A stretch of 64,000 nucleotides of DNA, from positions 1 through 64,000 of the forward strand of contig NZ_DATLJA010000086.1 in NCBI RefSeq assembly GCF_035539115.1, written 5' to 3'. Made by a program: the position numbers and the translations under genes. The first letter of the stretch is position 1, and every line of letters starts with the position of its first letter. Origin of the DNA: Desulfitobacterium_A sp035539115. Its GTDB lineage: Bacteria; Bacillota; Desulfitobacteriia; Desulfitobacteriales; Desulfitobacteriaceae. Below, one piece after another: positions 1 to 8,819 of the stretch. Under the pieces are notes generated by a model that worked only from the letters and a program-made list of their open reading frames with translations, was not told the DNA's origin and did no database searches.

Positions 1-76
1 AATATTGCCAAAAAGTATCTGGAAACTCTTAACGAGCAACCAGTAGTGGTGTTGGGTACGCCAAAGATGTACAGGT

Positions 77-685
77 TTGACGGATGTTCTTTCGTCGCCT
101 AGAATCTTGAAGCTCTCCATTTCAATGGAGAGTAGTTCACGCATTGAAGCGGATTTATCTGATTTGCCCGAAAACATGCTGTTTTTATTTGACACGCCTT
201 TTTCATATGCAGGCAATGAAATAAACTCCGTTGGTATAAATAATTATGCAACATTCAAGGGCTATGCACCAAAGGGTTGCACATCAGTTACTATGGCGTT
301 GATGGGAGATACCTACGATTACTGGAAAAACGCTAAAACAAAAAGTACATATGAACAAGAAAAAAAGCAGCTTGCAGACACAATTATAGAAAAACTATCG
401 GCTAAATTGCCGCAAATCAAAGAGAAAGTCGTTGTTTGGGACGTGGCAACGCCGCTTACTTATGAACGCTATTGCGGCACTTACAAAGGTTCATGGATGA
501 CAGTTATGGGAAAAGGCAATAAGACAATCGCCTACCCAAACACTTCTGAAAACGTTGCAAACCTTTACTTTGCAGGGCAACGCTTGCAACCGCCGGGCGG
601 TCTGCCAGTTGCCGCTGCGACAGGGCGAACAGCAATTCAATATCTTTGCAGAGATACGGATAGCGTATTTCAAGGTAAGATGTGA
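77..685 (+). pseudogene. C-terminal part of an FAD-dependent (phytoene-desaturase-like) oxidoreductase, probably broken
   Basis: About 200 codons match the C-terminal half of the NAD(P)/FAD amine-oxidase or phytoene-desaturase type. The stretch AGQRLQPPGGLPVAAATGR near the end is the typical last FAD-contact region of this family. The N-terminal dinucleotide-binding domain (GxGxxG) is absent. The same frame is closed by a stop at 44-46, while a different frame is open from base 1 to 102, so the gene is either frameshifted near 45-110 or truncated. The ATG-type start at 77 has no convincing ribosome binding site. The substrate cannot be inferred. A hairpin terminator follows at 788-835. Confidence 0.5.
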
Positions 686-787
686 AATTTTATCTTTAGA
701 AAGAATGTGTATTAAATAATTGCTTCGGTAGGCTGGCGTCTGGGAATGGCTGTCGGCAATCGCCGCTAAATAATTCTAAAAAGCATT

Positions 788-835
788 GTATAAAAGATCA
801 TCCGTGGCTTTTGGGTCACGGATGATCTTTTATAC
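788..835. terminator. Long perfect hairpin, probable bidirectional terminator
   Basis: Nineteen-base arms (GTATAAAAGATCATCCGTG and its complement) flank a 10-base loop. The stem contains A/T tracts at both feet, so it can end transcripts from the oxidoreductase remnant on the left and from the minus-strand relic on the right. Confidence 0.7.
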
Positions 836-911
836 ACCGAATTGATCATTGGATTTAGCGTATAAAGGGCTGAAAAAGGTCTTTTGCATGAAACGAATGA
901 TGTGTCCATCT

Positions 912-1454
912 CTAATTTAAAGGAATTTCAATAACCTGATTATACTTTTTGGAGTATGTCATTCGTTGAATATCTAGATTAAGCTCATCTCCGGCTCCCA
1001 TGAAGCGTAGTGTCCTTTGATGAGTAATTGTACCATTTTGTTTGTCATACTCATCCTCTATCGTTTCCTTAAGGGGAACCCTTTTCCCGTCGATAATTAG
1101 ATAAACCTTGGTTAAGATAAGGCTTTCCTCGCTACTTACCGTAATAAGTGTTTCGTCCTTGAACACTTTAACCTCATTGACCTCTACCTTTTGTCCTAAA
1201 ATGTTTAAAACTTGATTTTTATCCTTACTCACTAGCTTAAACTGCTTATTCACATCGTGATCTGCGCTAAAGCTCACCAGTTCTAGTTGTAACTTATTCA
1301 AGTCGGGAGGAAGGGCATCATAATCACTATTAAAAGTAATCCCTTTCAAATCCGTACCCATGCCGCCCCCTTGTTTCTGAACTTCTACCCCGTTAGCGAT
1401 AAGCTTTAACGTTAAATCAGTTGGCCTAAAGCGTTCTCCGCTTAGACTATCCAT
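912..1454 (-). pseudogene. C-terminal remnant of a DUF4179/DUF5643-type anti-sigma factor
   Basis: The 180-residue reading frame resembles the extracytoplasmic C-terminal part of anti-sigma factors of the DUF4179 type (compare the intact gene at 2572). The expected N-terminal cytoplasmic segment and transmembrane helix are missing. The frame stays open upstream to about 1544 without a good start and runs into the 5' part of a sigma-factor gene at 1486-1734. I infer that an internal deletion joined the front of a sigma gene to the back of its anti-sigma gene, in different frames. The product is unlikely to be made as a working regulator. Confidence 0.55.
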
Positions 1455-1485
1455 AGCTAAACCAAAAATGCTCTCGGCAGATCCT

Positions 1486-1734
1486 TTAATGACGGTTTGG
1501 GTGGGAGAAGCAAGAATTGAAGCTAAAAAAGGCTTGCTCTTCTTTTAAACCCTTGATATTTTCATAGAGTTTTAGGATCATGTCTTCCATGGCGTCTAAA
1601 GTGTCTTCTTGGTTCTTCATGTAGATATAAGCTAAGCGATAGTAATCTTGTTTTTGACTCATGATGAGTTGAATTAGGGCTTCCTTATCTCCGCCTTTCG
1701 CTCGCTTAACGATTTTTATAACTTCTTGTTCCAC
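1486..1734 (-). pseudogene. N-terminal fragment of an ECF-type RNA polymerase sigma factor
   Basis: The first ~65 codons match sigma region 2 of small ECF sigma factors (MEQEVIKIVKRAKGGDKEAL, then a YRLAYIYMKN segment). After EEQAFFS the frame turns into unrelated residues and stops. The region 2.4/region 4 part needed for promoter recognition is lost. It points away from the intact sigma gene at 2043, about 300 bases off, and is probably a decayed paralogue. The neighbouring frame at 912-1454 is the tail of its former anti-sigma partner. Confidence 0.6.
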
Positions 1735-1806
1735 CCTGCCACCTCTCTTCTATAGCTATGAGTATTAACTCATCGAAAAAGTTCGATAGATATAGGTTTA
1801 TTTTCA

Positions 1807-1902
1807 TACTAACAGAAAGTATAAGTTTTGGGCAGATAGCATAAGTGCAACTAAGGCTTCCGCCTACGCTAGAGGCTTGGCGCAAGCCAAGTTTTCTTTA
1901 TT
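1807..1902. repeat. TACTAACAGA element, copy A1
   Basis: A 96-base unit beginning TACTAACAGAAAGTATAAG and ending GCCAAGTTTTCTTTATT. By eye it is identical over its full length to the copy at 60224-60319. It contains short hairpins (GGCTTCCGCC; GCTTGGCGCAAGC) and no reading frame. It lies in the divergent space between the relic sigma fragment and the intact sigma gene, behind a weak T-tract. Confidence 0.8.
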
Positions 1903-1942
1903 ACCCAGAATTGTTTACTTTGTTCATGATTAGTTAACATAA

Positions 1943-1962
1943 AGTTGCATTTCAATGCAACT
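1943..1962. promoter_or_regulatory. Perfect inverted repeat upstream of the sigma gene
   Basis: Nine-base arms (AGTTGCATT / AATGCAACT) are separated by TC. It lies about 80 bases upstream of the sigma factor start. It could be an operator or a leader hairpin; no regulator can be assigned. Confidence 0.3.
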
Positions 1963-2042
1963 ATCTCACTCGGTTTTTCAGTCTAATAGATAGAACCACA
2001 ACAAAATGAGCATTCCGGAATGCCAAAGAAAAGAGGTACGAT

Positions 2043-2570
2043 GTGGAAGACCTTATTAAAAAGGCCCAAAAGGGCGATGAAGAAGCTTTTATTCAAGCTA
2101 TAACTGAATATATGCCTGTAATGTATAAGGTTGCTAGGACAAGGCTTTCATCTGAAGACGATCTTGGAGATGTGATTCAAGAGTCCATTCTCTCGGCCTT
2201 TAAAAACTTACAGTCATTAAAAAATCCCGGCTATTTTCGGACTTGGCTAATTAGGATTCTAATTAACCAATGCAATGATATTATAAAACAAAATAGCAAG
2301 GTAATCTGCATTGGGTCTTATGAGGAAGCCGATAAGCTGACGAAGGCTATTTGTGATGACAACATTGTCAATGATATGGATTTTAACCAAATATTAATGC
2401 AATTGAGTAATGATTATAGAACTGTGGTCGTGCTGTATTACGTGAACGGCTTTAACACCAGAGAAATCAGTGAAATTCTTAATGAGAAAGAAGGAACCAT
2501 AAAATCAAGACTGTCTCGGGCTAGAACAGAATTAAAGGCAAATTACACTGGATTTTTGGAGGTAAAGTAA
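2043..2570 (+). CDS. ECF-type RNA polymerase sigma factor
   Basis: A 175-residue sigma factor with region 2 at the N-terminus (residues ~8-75, with the DLGDVIQESILSAFKN signature) and a region 4 helix-turn-helix at the C-terminus (FNTREISEILNEKEGTIKSR, ~residues 135-155). It directs RNA polymerase to a small regulon. GTG start at 2043 with AAGAGG upstream; the out-of-frame ATG at 2041 is not used. It ends one base before the gene at 2572, which encodes its likely membrane anti-sigma factor, so the two form an autoregulated pair. Own promoter not resolved. Confidence 0.88.
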   Translation: MEDLIKKAQKGDEEAFIQAITEYMPVMYKVARTRLSSEDDLGDVIQESILSAFKNLQSLKNPGYFRTWLIRILINQCNDIIKQNSKVICIGSYEEADKLTKAICDDNIVNDMDFNQILMQLSNDYRTVVVLYYVNGFNTREISEILNEKEGTIKSRLSRARTELKANYTGFLEVK

Positions 2571-2571
2571 T

Positions 2572-3618
2572 ATGGAAAGAAATTTTGAACAGCAATTAAA
2601 AAATTCCTTAAATCATGATATCGAAATACCCAAAAGTGTCTTTGATAAAGCTGAAGGTGCTTTTAAAGAGATTAGGAGTAGCAAGACTCAACGAACTAGA
2701 AAAAAATTCTTGTTAGGCAAAAAACAATGGGTTGCAGCAGCCGTAGCAGTAGTATTTTTAGGCGTAACTTTCAACCAACCCGTAATTGCGGCTATCAAAG
2801 CAGCATTTTGGGGAAATCATGCCGGAATTGAAAGCGCTGTTAGAAATGGATATCAGCAAGAGGTACAAAGTGCTTCTGTTAAATCTCAAGGAATAGAGAC
2901 TAACGTGACAAATGTTGTTGTAGATAAATCAAGGCTCGGTCTTGCAATAAATATGAAATTCGATGACATCAATTCTATCAAAGATGTTGACCACGTGTAT
3001 TTAGATATGGTAATCACTGATGGTAATGGAAGGGTTATCTCTGGAGAAGGATATCCACAACAACTCGTTGGAGGACTAGAAGATAGCACAAATATTGTGA
3101 ACAAAAAGAATGGTGAATTGATTTACAATGTCTTACTACAATCACCCTCAGCGAGTATTCCACAAATGAGCGAACTTAAAGTTCAAATCAAGAGCGTTTC
3201 ATTGTTTAAAAATCAGGGAGCTCCAGCCTTTAAGAAAATTGAAGGTGTGTGGAATAGCAGTGTGGCATTAGATAAACAGTTTGCAAAGGCTAATGGAGTA
3301 GCTTATACCTCTCAGAGTAGTAGTAAGGATGTAAATGTTATTTCTGCCGAAATGTTACCTACGGGGTTTGTCGTACAGTTCGTTGTTAATACTCCGGTTG
3401 ATGAAAGTATTGTGACTAAAGCACAATTAGTAGATTCAAACGGTAATTCTTACAATAGTTCAAGAGTAGCAAGTATGGAACGTACAGCAGATAATAAAGA
3501 TTTGGTTTCCATGACATTTGAAGTCTCTAACTTTGACCAAATCGATTCTTTCAAATTTATTGTTAAAGATATCAACGGCAAAGATAGTGAAGCTACGTTG
3601 GTGAGAGATATTAAATAA
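2572..3618 (+). CDS. DUF4179-type membrane anti-sigma factor
   Basis: A 348-residue protein with a short charged cytoplasmic N-terminus (~1-50), one transmembrane helix (KKQWVAAAVAVVFLGVTF, ~residues 50-68) and a long extracytoplasmic part with DUF4179/DUF5643-like beta-rich sequence. This layout is that of transmembrane anti-sigma factors encoded directly after their sigma gene. It probably binds the sigma factor of 2043 until an envelope signal arrives. The start follows the sigma stop by one base, with GGAGG inside the end of the sigma gene. A terminator follows at 3693-3741. Confidence 0.8.
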   Translation: MERNFEQQLKNSLNHDIEIPKSVFDKAEGAFKEIRSSKTQRTRKKFLLGKKQWVAAAVAVVFLGVTFNQPVIAAIKAAFWGNHAGIESAVRNGYQQEVQSASVKSQGIETNVTNVVVDKSRLGLAINMKFDDINSIKDVDHVYLDMVITDGNGRVISGEGYPQQLVGGLEDSTNIVNKKNGELIYNVLLQSPSASIPQMSELKVQIKSVSLFKNQGAPAFKKIEGVWNSSVALDKQFAKANGVAYTSQSSSKDVNVISAEMLPTGFVVQFVVNTPVDESIVTKAQLVDSNGNSYNSSRVASMERTADNKDLVSMTFEVSNFDQIDSFKFIVKDINGKDSEATLVRDIK

Positions 3619-3692
3619 TCTAAAAAAGGCTAATACTATCCAATCATAAGAAATCTAGACCTCTTCTAGTTATAGCTTAGAATGTATAACAG

Positions 3693-3741
3693 AAATACAA
3701 CCACGACCTGATAATAATTAGCTGAGTCGTGGTTGTATTTT
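3693..3741 (+). terminator. Rho-independent terminator of the sigma/anti-sigma operon
   Basis: Inverted repeat AAATACAACCACGAC / GTCGTGGTTGTATTT with an 18-base loop and a T-rich 3' foot, about 75 bases after the anti-sigma stop. Confidence 0.75.
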
Positions 3742-3879
3742 ACGAAATGAAGCAAGGATTCTATAAAAACTTTATATAAACTGACAAGTGGCTCATGCTT
3801 TTGCTACTACTTATGAGTAACTGAGGCCGTTCTATTTTTTCCCTTCTGGCATAAGTTTAAGCAAGTGTACAAGCCAAGG

Positions 3880-3985
3880 AAGGCGATTTTGGCGGGAACC
3901 TCATTCCCAGAAACGAGTTTGAGTCCTAGTTTGGTCGGCGAACGCCACGCTGGAGTGGATGCTAAAAGGCTCTCTCCGAAGTTTC
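3880..3985. repeat. Long-palindrome family, single arm (F1)
   Basis: A one-armed copy whose sequence from GGCGATTTTGGCGGGAAC through GAGTTTGAGTCCTAGTTTGG to GTGGATGCTAAAAGGCTC is repeated directly at 4174-4264. The left arm is missing, but its end can pair with the left arm of the next element at 4051. No coding potential is seen between 3742 and the gene at 4337. Confidence 0.7.
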
Positions 3986-4050
3986 TCTCAAGGTAGTATC
4001 TCAGAAGGTACTCTTAAGAGGATTCGTCTTCCCGTTCCGGAAAGCATTAG

Positions 4051-4264
4051 AGAAAGCCTTTTAGCAGGAAAGAAGGCTTAAAGAGAGCCACAACCAAACT
4101 CAGACGAAAACGAGAACCAAGGCTATAGCGGGGCGGCGCATAGGATGTGCGCCGCTGCCAACAGAGTCAGGAGACGATTTTGGCAGGAACCCCATCCCCA
4201 CAAGCGAGTTTGAGTCCTAGTTTGGTCGGCGAATACCAGGCCGGAATGGATGCTAAAGGCTTCT
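4051..4264. repeat. Long-palindrome family, complete copy (F2)
   Basis: A 214-base imperfect palindrome. Outer arms are AGAAAGCCTTTTAGCA (4051-4066) and TGCTAAAGGCTTCT (4251-4264). Further in, ACCAAACT pairs with AGTTTGGT and AAACGAG-type sequence with CGAGTTT. The tip carries its own hairpin GGCGCATAGGATGTGCGCC at about 4136-4154. It lies 70 bases upstream of the radical-SAM gene and would be part of its leader if that is transcribed from upstream. Confidence 0.75.
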
Positions 4265-4336
4265 CCAAACTGGAATAATCAGACAACCTGTGATATAATG
4301 TTTAATTACAACGAAACAAGGAGGAACATCTTCAGC

Positions 4337-6193
4337 ATGAGTGACATTACAGCGGCAGAAATCCACAAACAGGTTGAACGATTCCTGTCTAAGGTTCAAA
4401 AGCCGAGCCGATATTTAGGTTCTGAGTGGAATTCTGTTCATAAAGACTGGGAGAAAATAGCAGTCCATATGGCTTTTGCCTTCCCTGATGTTTATGAAGT
4501 CGGGATGTCTCACTTAGGAACTCGGATTCTTTATGCGCTTGTTAATTCGAATGAGAATGCTCTCTGTGAACGTGTTTTCGCTCCCTGGGTAGATATGGAG
4601 GAGAAAATGCGGGAAAAGAAGATACCGCTCTACGCACTCGAATCCTATCATCCCCTCCAAGAGTTCGATATTATCGGATTCACGCTGCAATATGAGATGA
4701 GTTTTTCGAACATCTTGAACATGCTGGATCTCGCGGGCATTCCACTCCGGGCTAAGGACCGCGGGCCGGAACATCCTTGGATTATTGCTGGCGGGCCATG
4801 TGCCTTTAATCCTGAGCCATTGGCTCCGTTTATCGATTTCTTTATGCTGGGTGATGGGGAGGAAACTTTGCCTGAGCTCCTTCAACTCCTTGAAGAGCAA
4901 AAGAAGAATCCAGTGCCCCGTGAAGAGTTCCTCTTAAAAGTAACAAAAATTCAAGGGGCTTATGTCTCGGAATTTTACGAAGTTCAGTACAAAGCGGATG
5001 GGCGAATTGAAAAGCTTGTCGCTGACCCAAGGGCTCCAAAAGTTATTGAAAAGGCGATCGTTCAGAATCTTGACCAAGCCTTTTTCCCGACGAATCCGAT
5101 CGTACCCTATATGGAAATTGTCCATGATCGGATGATGCTGGAAGTCATGCGAGGATGTTCAAGAGGCTGTCGTTTCTGTCAGGCGGGAATAATTTATCGA
5201 CCCGTTAGGGAACGTTCTCCAGAAACCCTCCAGCGCCAAACGGATGAACTGGTGAAAATGACGGGGTATGAAGAGATCGCTCTGACTTCTCTTTCCACAG
5301 GAGATTATTCCTGTGTTCAGTCCTTGATTCATGGGATTCTCGAGAAGTATAGTGGGGAAAAAGTGAGCGTCTCTCTCCCTTCGTTAAGACTTGATTCCTT
5401 CGATGTTGGACTTGCTCAAGAAGTGCAAACAGTTCGAAAATCAGGACTGACCTTTGCGCCAGAGGCAGGAACACAACGCCTCCGAGATGTGATTAACAAA
5501 GGGGTCACAGAGGAAAACCTCATGCAGGCCGCGGAATCCGCTTTCAAGGCCGGTTGGTCCAGGATAAAGCTCTACTTTATGATTGGACTGCCGACGGAAA
5601 CCCAGGAAGACATCGACGGGATCGCTTTCCTTGCTAAAAAGGTGGCTGCACTGGGGACCAAACTGGGGAGACGGAACGTAACGGTGACGGTTTCAACCAG
5701 TTCCTTTGTCCCCAAAAGTCATACTCCCTTCCAGTGGGAGCCTCAGGAAGGGATGGCTTCCCTCGAACAGAAACAAAGATATCTAAGGGAAAAGCTCAGG
5801 GATCGACGCATTAAATACAATTACCATGATGTCGATACGAGTTATTTGGAGGCCGTTTTTGCCAAAGGAGATCGCCGTCTAGCCGATGCCCTGGAGTGGG
5901 CTTTTAAAAACGGATGCAAGTTTGATGGTTGGGCGGAGCATTTTAAATATGACACCTGGATAGAGAGCTTTAAGGTCTTTGGTTTAGATCCTCATTTTTA
6001 TGCGAACCGAGTGACCGACTATGATGATGTGCTTCCCTGGGATCATCTGGAAAGTGGCGTAACTAAGCGGTTCCTTGCGGAAGAACATCGGAGGGCTCTA
6101 CAGGAAGCCCGAACTATGGATTGTAGAAATGCAGACTGCACCGGGTGCGGAATTTGCCCGGGCAGAGGGGTTCAGATTGATTTGAAAGGGTGA
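4337..6193 (+). CDS. TIGR03960 family B12-binding/radical SAM protein
   Basis: A 618-residue protein with an N-terminal B12-binding-like region and a radical SAM domain carrying the cluster motif C274-SRG-C278-RF-C281. A cysteine-rich tail (CRNADCTGCGIC) could hold a second iron-sulfur site. The family nearly always sits before a TIGR03936 protein and RNase G, as here, but its reaction is not established. The start chosen is ATG 4337 behind AAGGAGGAAC; the frame is open to 4250 but that part lies in the palindrome element. Its stop overlaps the next gene by four bases. Confidence 0.85.
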   Translation: MSDITAAEIHKQVERFLSKVQKPSRYLGSEWNSVHKDWEKIAVHMAFAFPDVYEVGMSHLGTRILYALVNSNENALCERVFAPWVDMEEKMREKKIPLYALESYHPLQEFDIIGFTLQYEMSFSNILNMLDLAGIPLRAKDRGPEHPWIIAGGPCAFNPEPLAPFIDFFMLGDGEETLPELLQLLEEQKKNPVPREEFLLKVTKIQGAYVSEFYEVQYKADGRIEKLVADPRAPKVIEKAIVQNLDQAFFPTNPIVPYMEIVHDRMMLEVMRGCSRGCRFCQAGIIYRPVRERSPETLQRQTDELVKMTGYEEIALTSLSTGDYSCVQSLIHGILEKYSGEKVSVSLPSLRLDSFDVGLAQEVQTVRKSGLTFAPEAGTQRLRDVINKGVTEENLMQAAESAFKAGWSRIKLYFMIGLPTETQEDIDGIAFLAKKVAALGTKLGRRNVTVTVSTSSFVPKSHTPFQWEPQEGMASLEQKQRYLREKLRDRRIKYNYHDVDTSYLEAVFAKGDRRLADALEWAFKNGCKFDGWAEHFKYDTWIESFKVFGLDPHFYANRVTDYDDVLPWDHLESGVTKRFLAEEHRRALQEARTMDCRNADCTGCGICPGRGVQIDLKG

Positions 6194-6906
6194 GTGCCTT
6201 GCGGGTAAGAATCGCCTTTAATAAAGTAGAAGAAGCAAAATATATTGCTCATTTAGATTTAGCACGAGTGTTTGAACGCTCGATGCGTAGGGCCGGAATT
6301 CGGATGGCCTATTCCGAGGGATTTAACCCTCATCCGAAGATCTCCTTTGGTTCGGCTTTAGCCGTGGGTGTCGAAGGAGAACGGGAGTATGTGGATATCG
6401 AACTGGTACAGGAATTGGAACTCAAAGAAATTTTGGGACGTCTTCAGGAACAATTACCTTCGGGAATCCGCCTTTTAGAAGGACGGGTTATCGATTCAGG
6501 AACAAAAGCCTTAATGGCAGTTTTGAATGCCGCCAGTTATAGAATTACGGTGGCCATGGGCCTGCCGGTTAGCGAGGAAAAATTGCAAGAAGGAATCGCG
6601 GCTTGGTTAGACCGAAAAGAAATTCAATATATGCGATATAGCAAAAAAGGACGGGTCGAAAAAGATATTCGTCCCTGGGTAAAACAATTAAAGGGTCAGG
6701 TCGAGGGCGATGAAGCTGTTTTCGAATTGGAAGTAGAAATGGGAAGTCAAGGAAGCGTGCGTCCTGAAGAAGTGATCGCGAGTCTTTGCGATCTAGAAAA
6801 ACTTCCGCTCGATATGGATATTCTGAGAATTAAACGGACAGGAATCTATGTTAGCTACGAAGGGCAGAAGTTCTCTCCGATGGAACATGAGGCCTTTGGG
6901 AAGTGA
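6190..6906 (+). CDS. TIGR03936 family radical-SAM-linked protein (DUF2344)
   Basis: A 238-residue protein containing the DUF2344 signature (IAHLDLARVFERSMRRAGI; YSEGFNPHPKISFGSALAVG). GTG start at 6190 overlaps the preceding stop, implying translational coupling with the radical SAM protein. The family is known only as partner of that enzyme; an RNA-modification role has been guessed from the adjacency to RNase G and ribosomal proteins, but it remains inference. Length is normal for the family. Confidence 0.82.
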   Translation: MSALRVRIAFNKVEEAKYIAHLDLARVFERSMRRAGIRMAYSEGFNPHPKISFGSALAVGVEGEREYVDIELVQELELKEILGRLQEQLPSGIRLLEGRVIDSGTKALMAVLNAASYRITVAMGLPVSEEKLQEGIAAWLDRKEIQYMRYSKKGRVEKDIRPWVKQLKGQVEGDEAVFELEVEMGSQGSVRPEEVIASLCDLEKLPLDMDILRIKRTGIYVSYEGQKFSPMEHEAFGK

Positions 6907-6916
6907 GGAAAGCTTC

Positions 6917-8152
6917 TTGAAAGAGATCATTCTGCAAGGACAAGAGCAGCGAATGAGGGCTGCTGTCTTCGAAGATGGTGAGCTAATCGAAGTACATGAG
7001 GAAGAAGGGGAATTCTCACACCTCGTCGGGAATATCTACCGAGGGCGAGTGGAAAATGTTCTTCCGGGAATGCAAGCCGCTTTTGTCGACATTGGGCTGG
7101 AGAAAAATGCCTTTCTCTATGTTGCTGATGCAATGCCTCCCCGCTTTGCTGACGAAGTCAAGTTAACTTCTAACCACTTGCCACGGGTGGAGCAGGTTTT
7201 AAAGCCCCGACAGGAACTGCTGGTTCAGATTACTAAAGAACCAGTTGGAACTAAAGGAGCTCGTATTACGACAAATATTACAATCCCAGGGCGTTATACC
7301 GTTCTGATGCCCAATACGGATTATATTGGTGTGTCGCGAAGAATTACCGATGAGGAGGAACGCTCTCGCCTCAGAGAACGGGCGAAGAGTATCTGCCCTC
7401 AAGGGATGGGTGTGATTATACGAACGCTCGCCGAAAAGATCGAAGGGAACGAGCTCGGGGAAGATCTGGAAGCGCTCGTTGAACTCTGGAGTCTAATCAA
7501 CGAGAAAGTACCTCATGTTTCGGTTCCGGGGCTTGTCCATGAAGATGTGGATCTGTTAGCTCGCATGCTTCGAGAGTGGATTGACGGGAAAGTGGAAACA
7601 ATTACGGTCAACCAACCGGTGGTTGCCGAAGGGCTGAGAAATGCGCTCCGAAAACTGGACCATCCTGCGACCAATCATGTGCATCTAATTAGCAAAGATA
7701 ATCTATTTGCCGATTATGGCGTGGATGAGGGAATCCGCAAAGCATTGCGCCCGAAGGTCTGGTTGAAAAGCGGCGGGTATTTAGTCATTCAACAGACGGA
7801 AGCCTTAACAGTGATTGATGTTAATACTGGAAAATATGTGGGGCAGAGTTCCCTCGAACATACGGTGCTGCACACAAACTGCGAAGCAGCAGTAGAAATT
7901 GCTCATCAACTGCGCCTGCGCAACTTTGGTGGAATTATCATTATTGACTTTATTGATATGATTTTGGAAGAAGATCAAAAACAGGTGCTCGCTACTCTTG
8001 AAAATGCCTGTGTCAAGGATAAGATCAAGTGCCAAATTATGGGCTTAACGAAACTCGGTCTGGTGGAGATGACCCGTAAGAAGGTAGGACAGACTCTAGA
8101 GGTAAGATATAGCAAACAATGTCCGAAGTGTGATGGAACGGGGCGGGTCTAA
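6917..8152 (+). CDS. rng: Ribonuclease E/G family endoribonuclease
   Basis: A 411-residue RNase E/G-type enzyme for RNA processing and decay. Visible parts: N-terminal S1 RNA-binding domain (~residues 35-120, GNIYRGRVENVLPGMQAAF), the catalytic DNase I-like region with metal-binding aspartates (VIDVNTGKYVG; IIIIDFIDM) and the zinc-link CPKCDGTG at the extreme C-terminus. TTG 6917 is preferred as start because TGAGGAA lies 7 bases upstream and the protein then begins in the usual KEIILQ context; an ATG at 6848 lies inside the previous gene. Unusual: the protein stops directly after the zinc-link, without the ~70-residue small domain of E. coli RNase G. Confidence 0.87.
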   Translation: MKEIILQGQEQRMRAAVFEDGELIEVHEEEGEFSHLVGNIYRGRVENVLPGMQAAFVDIGLEKNAFLYVADAMPPRFADEVKLTSNHLPRVEQVLKPRQELLVQITKEPVGTKGARITTNITIPGRYTVLMPNTDYIGVSRRITDEEERSRLRERAKSICPQGMGVIIRTLAEKIEGNELGEDLEALVELWSLINEKVPHVSVPGLVHEDVDLLARMLREWIDGKVETITVNQPVVAEGLRNALRKLDHPATNHVHLISKDNLFADYGVDEGIRKALRPKVWLKSGGYLVIQQTEALTVIDVNTGKYVGQSSLEHTVLHTNCEAAVEIAHQLRLRNFGGIIIIDFIDMILEEDQKQVLATLENACVKDKIKCQIMGLTKLGLVEMTRKKVGQTLEVRYSKQCPKCDGTGRV

Positions 8153-8364
8153 GAGTAAGTTTTACGTCCATATTCTTAATTCAAAAATAGAGACTATTGG
8201 GAGTTAACTTTCTAATAGCCTCTATAATGTTATAATGGTAATACAAGTAAAATGTCCTTTAATATGCAATTTCCGAGTCTTGATTCCGATTTACTTTTGA
8301 ATGGATCACTGATGATAAAGGTGAGTATGTTTGGTAATAAAGTGATGAACATTCTAACCCTAGA

Positions 8365-8394
8365 TTGACAATTTACCGTATTTAATGCTAAAAT
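8365..8394 (+). promoter_or_regulatory. SigA-type promoter for rplU-prp-rpmA
   Basis: TTGACA (8365-8370) and TAAAAT (8389-8394) with an 18-base spacer, directly before the L21 leader. Confidence 0.65.
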
Positions 8395-8404
8395 AACTAA
8401 ATGT

Positions 8405-8500
8405 GGTGACTTCTCACCGCAACCGCACGAATCAGGCGCTTAACAGTTATGTTTATGAAAACATATCGGCCTGCACTGGCGAGTCTAGGCATGGGAGGTG
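8405..8500 (+). ncRNA. Ribosomal protein L21 leader (structured 5' UTR)
   Basis: The stretch between the promoter and rplU carries the elements of the Firmicutes L21 leader: CACCGCAACCGCACGAATC, GGCGCTTAAC, and CGGCCTGCACTGGCGAGTC followed by GGCATGGGAGGTG. In this family the leader is thought to bind L21 and give feedback control. The last bases include the rplU ribosome binding site GGGAGGTG. Confidence 0.65.
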
Positions 8501-8506
8501 TAATAA

Positions 8507-8818
8507 ATGTACGCAGTGATTGAAACCGGTGGCAAGCAATTCCGGGTTGAAGAAGGTAAAGTTATCTACGTGGAAAAGCTGAATGCGAATGTTGGAGATA
8601 CTGTAACCATCGATCAAGTTCTTTTAGTAGAAAAGGATGGCGTGGTTAAAGTGGGTACTCCGGTTGTTGACGGTGCAAAGGCAGTGCTCAAAGTTGTTGA
8701 GCATGGCAAAGGAGAGAAGATTATTGTCTTCAAGTTCAAAGCCAAAAAGAACTACCGTCGCAAACAAGGACATCGTCAACCCTATACAAAAGTTCTCGTT
8801 GAATCAATCCAAGCTTAA
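8507..8818 (+). CDS. rplU: 50S ribosomal protein L21
   Basis: A 103-residue protein with the L21 N-terminus MYAVIETGGKQFRVEEG and the C-terminal KKNYRRKQGHRQPYT motif that contacts 23S rRNA. ATG start behind GGGAGGTGTAATAA. It is first in the rplU-prp-rpmA operon, behind a SigA-like promoter and an L21 leader. One base separates its stop from the prp start. Confidence 0.97.
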   Translation: MYAVIETGGKQFRVEEGKVIYVEKLNANVGDTVTIDQVLLVEKDGVVKVGTPVVDGAKAVLKVVEHGKGEKIIVFKFKAKKNYRRKQGHRQPYTKVLVESIQA

Positions 8819-8819
8819 G

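Noticed and set aside
8637..8819. Longer version of Prp starting inside rplU
   Set aside because: The catalytic protein begins in the normal way at 8820, directly after the rplU stop.
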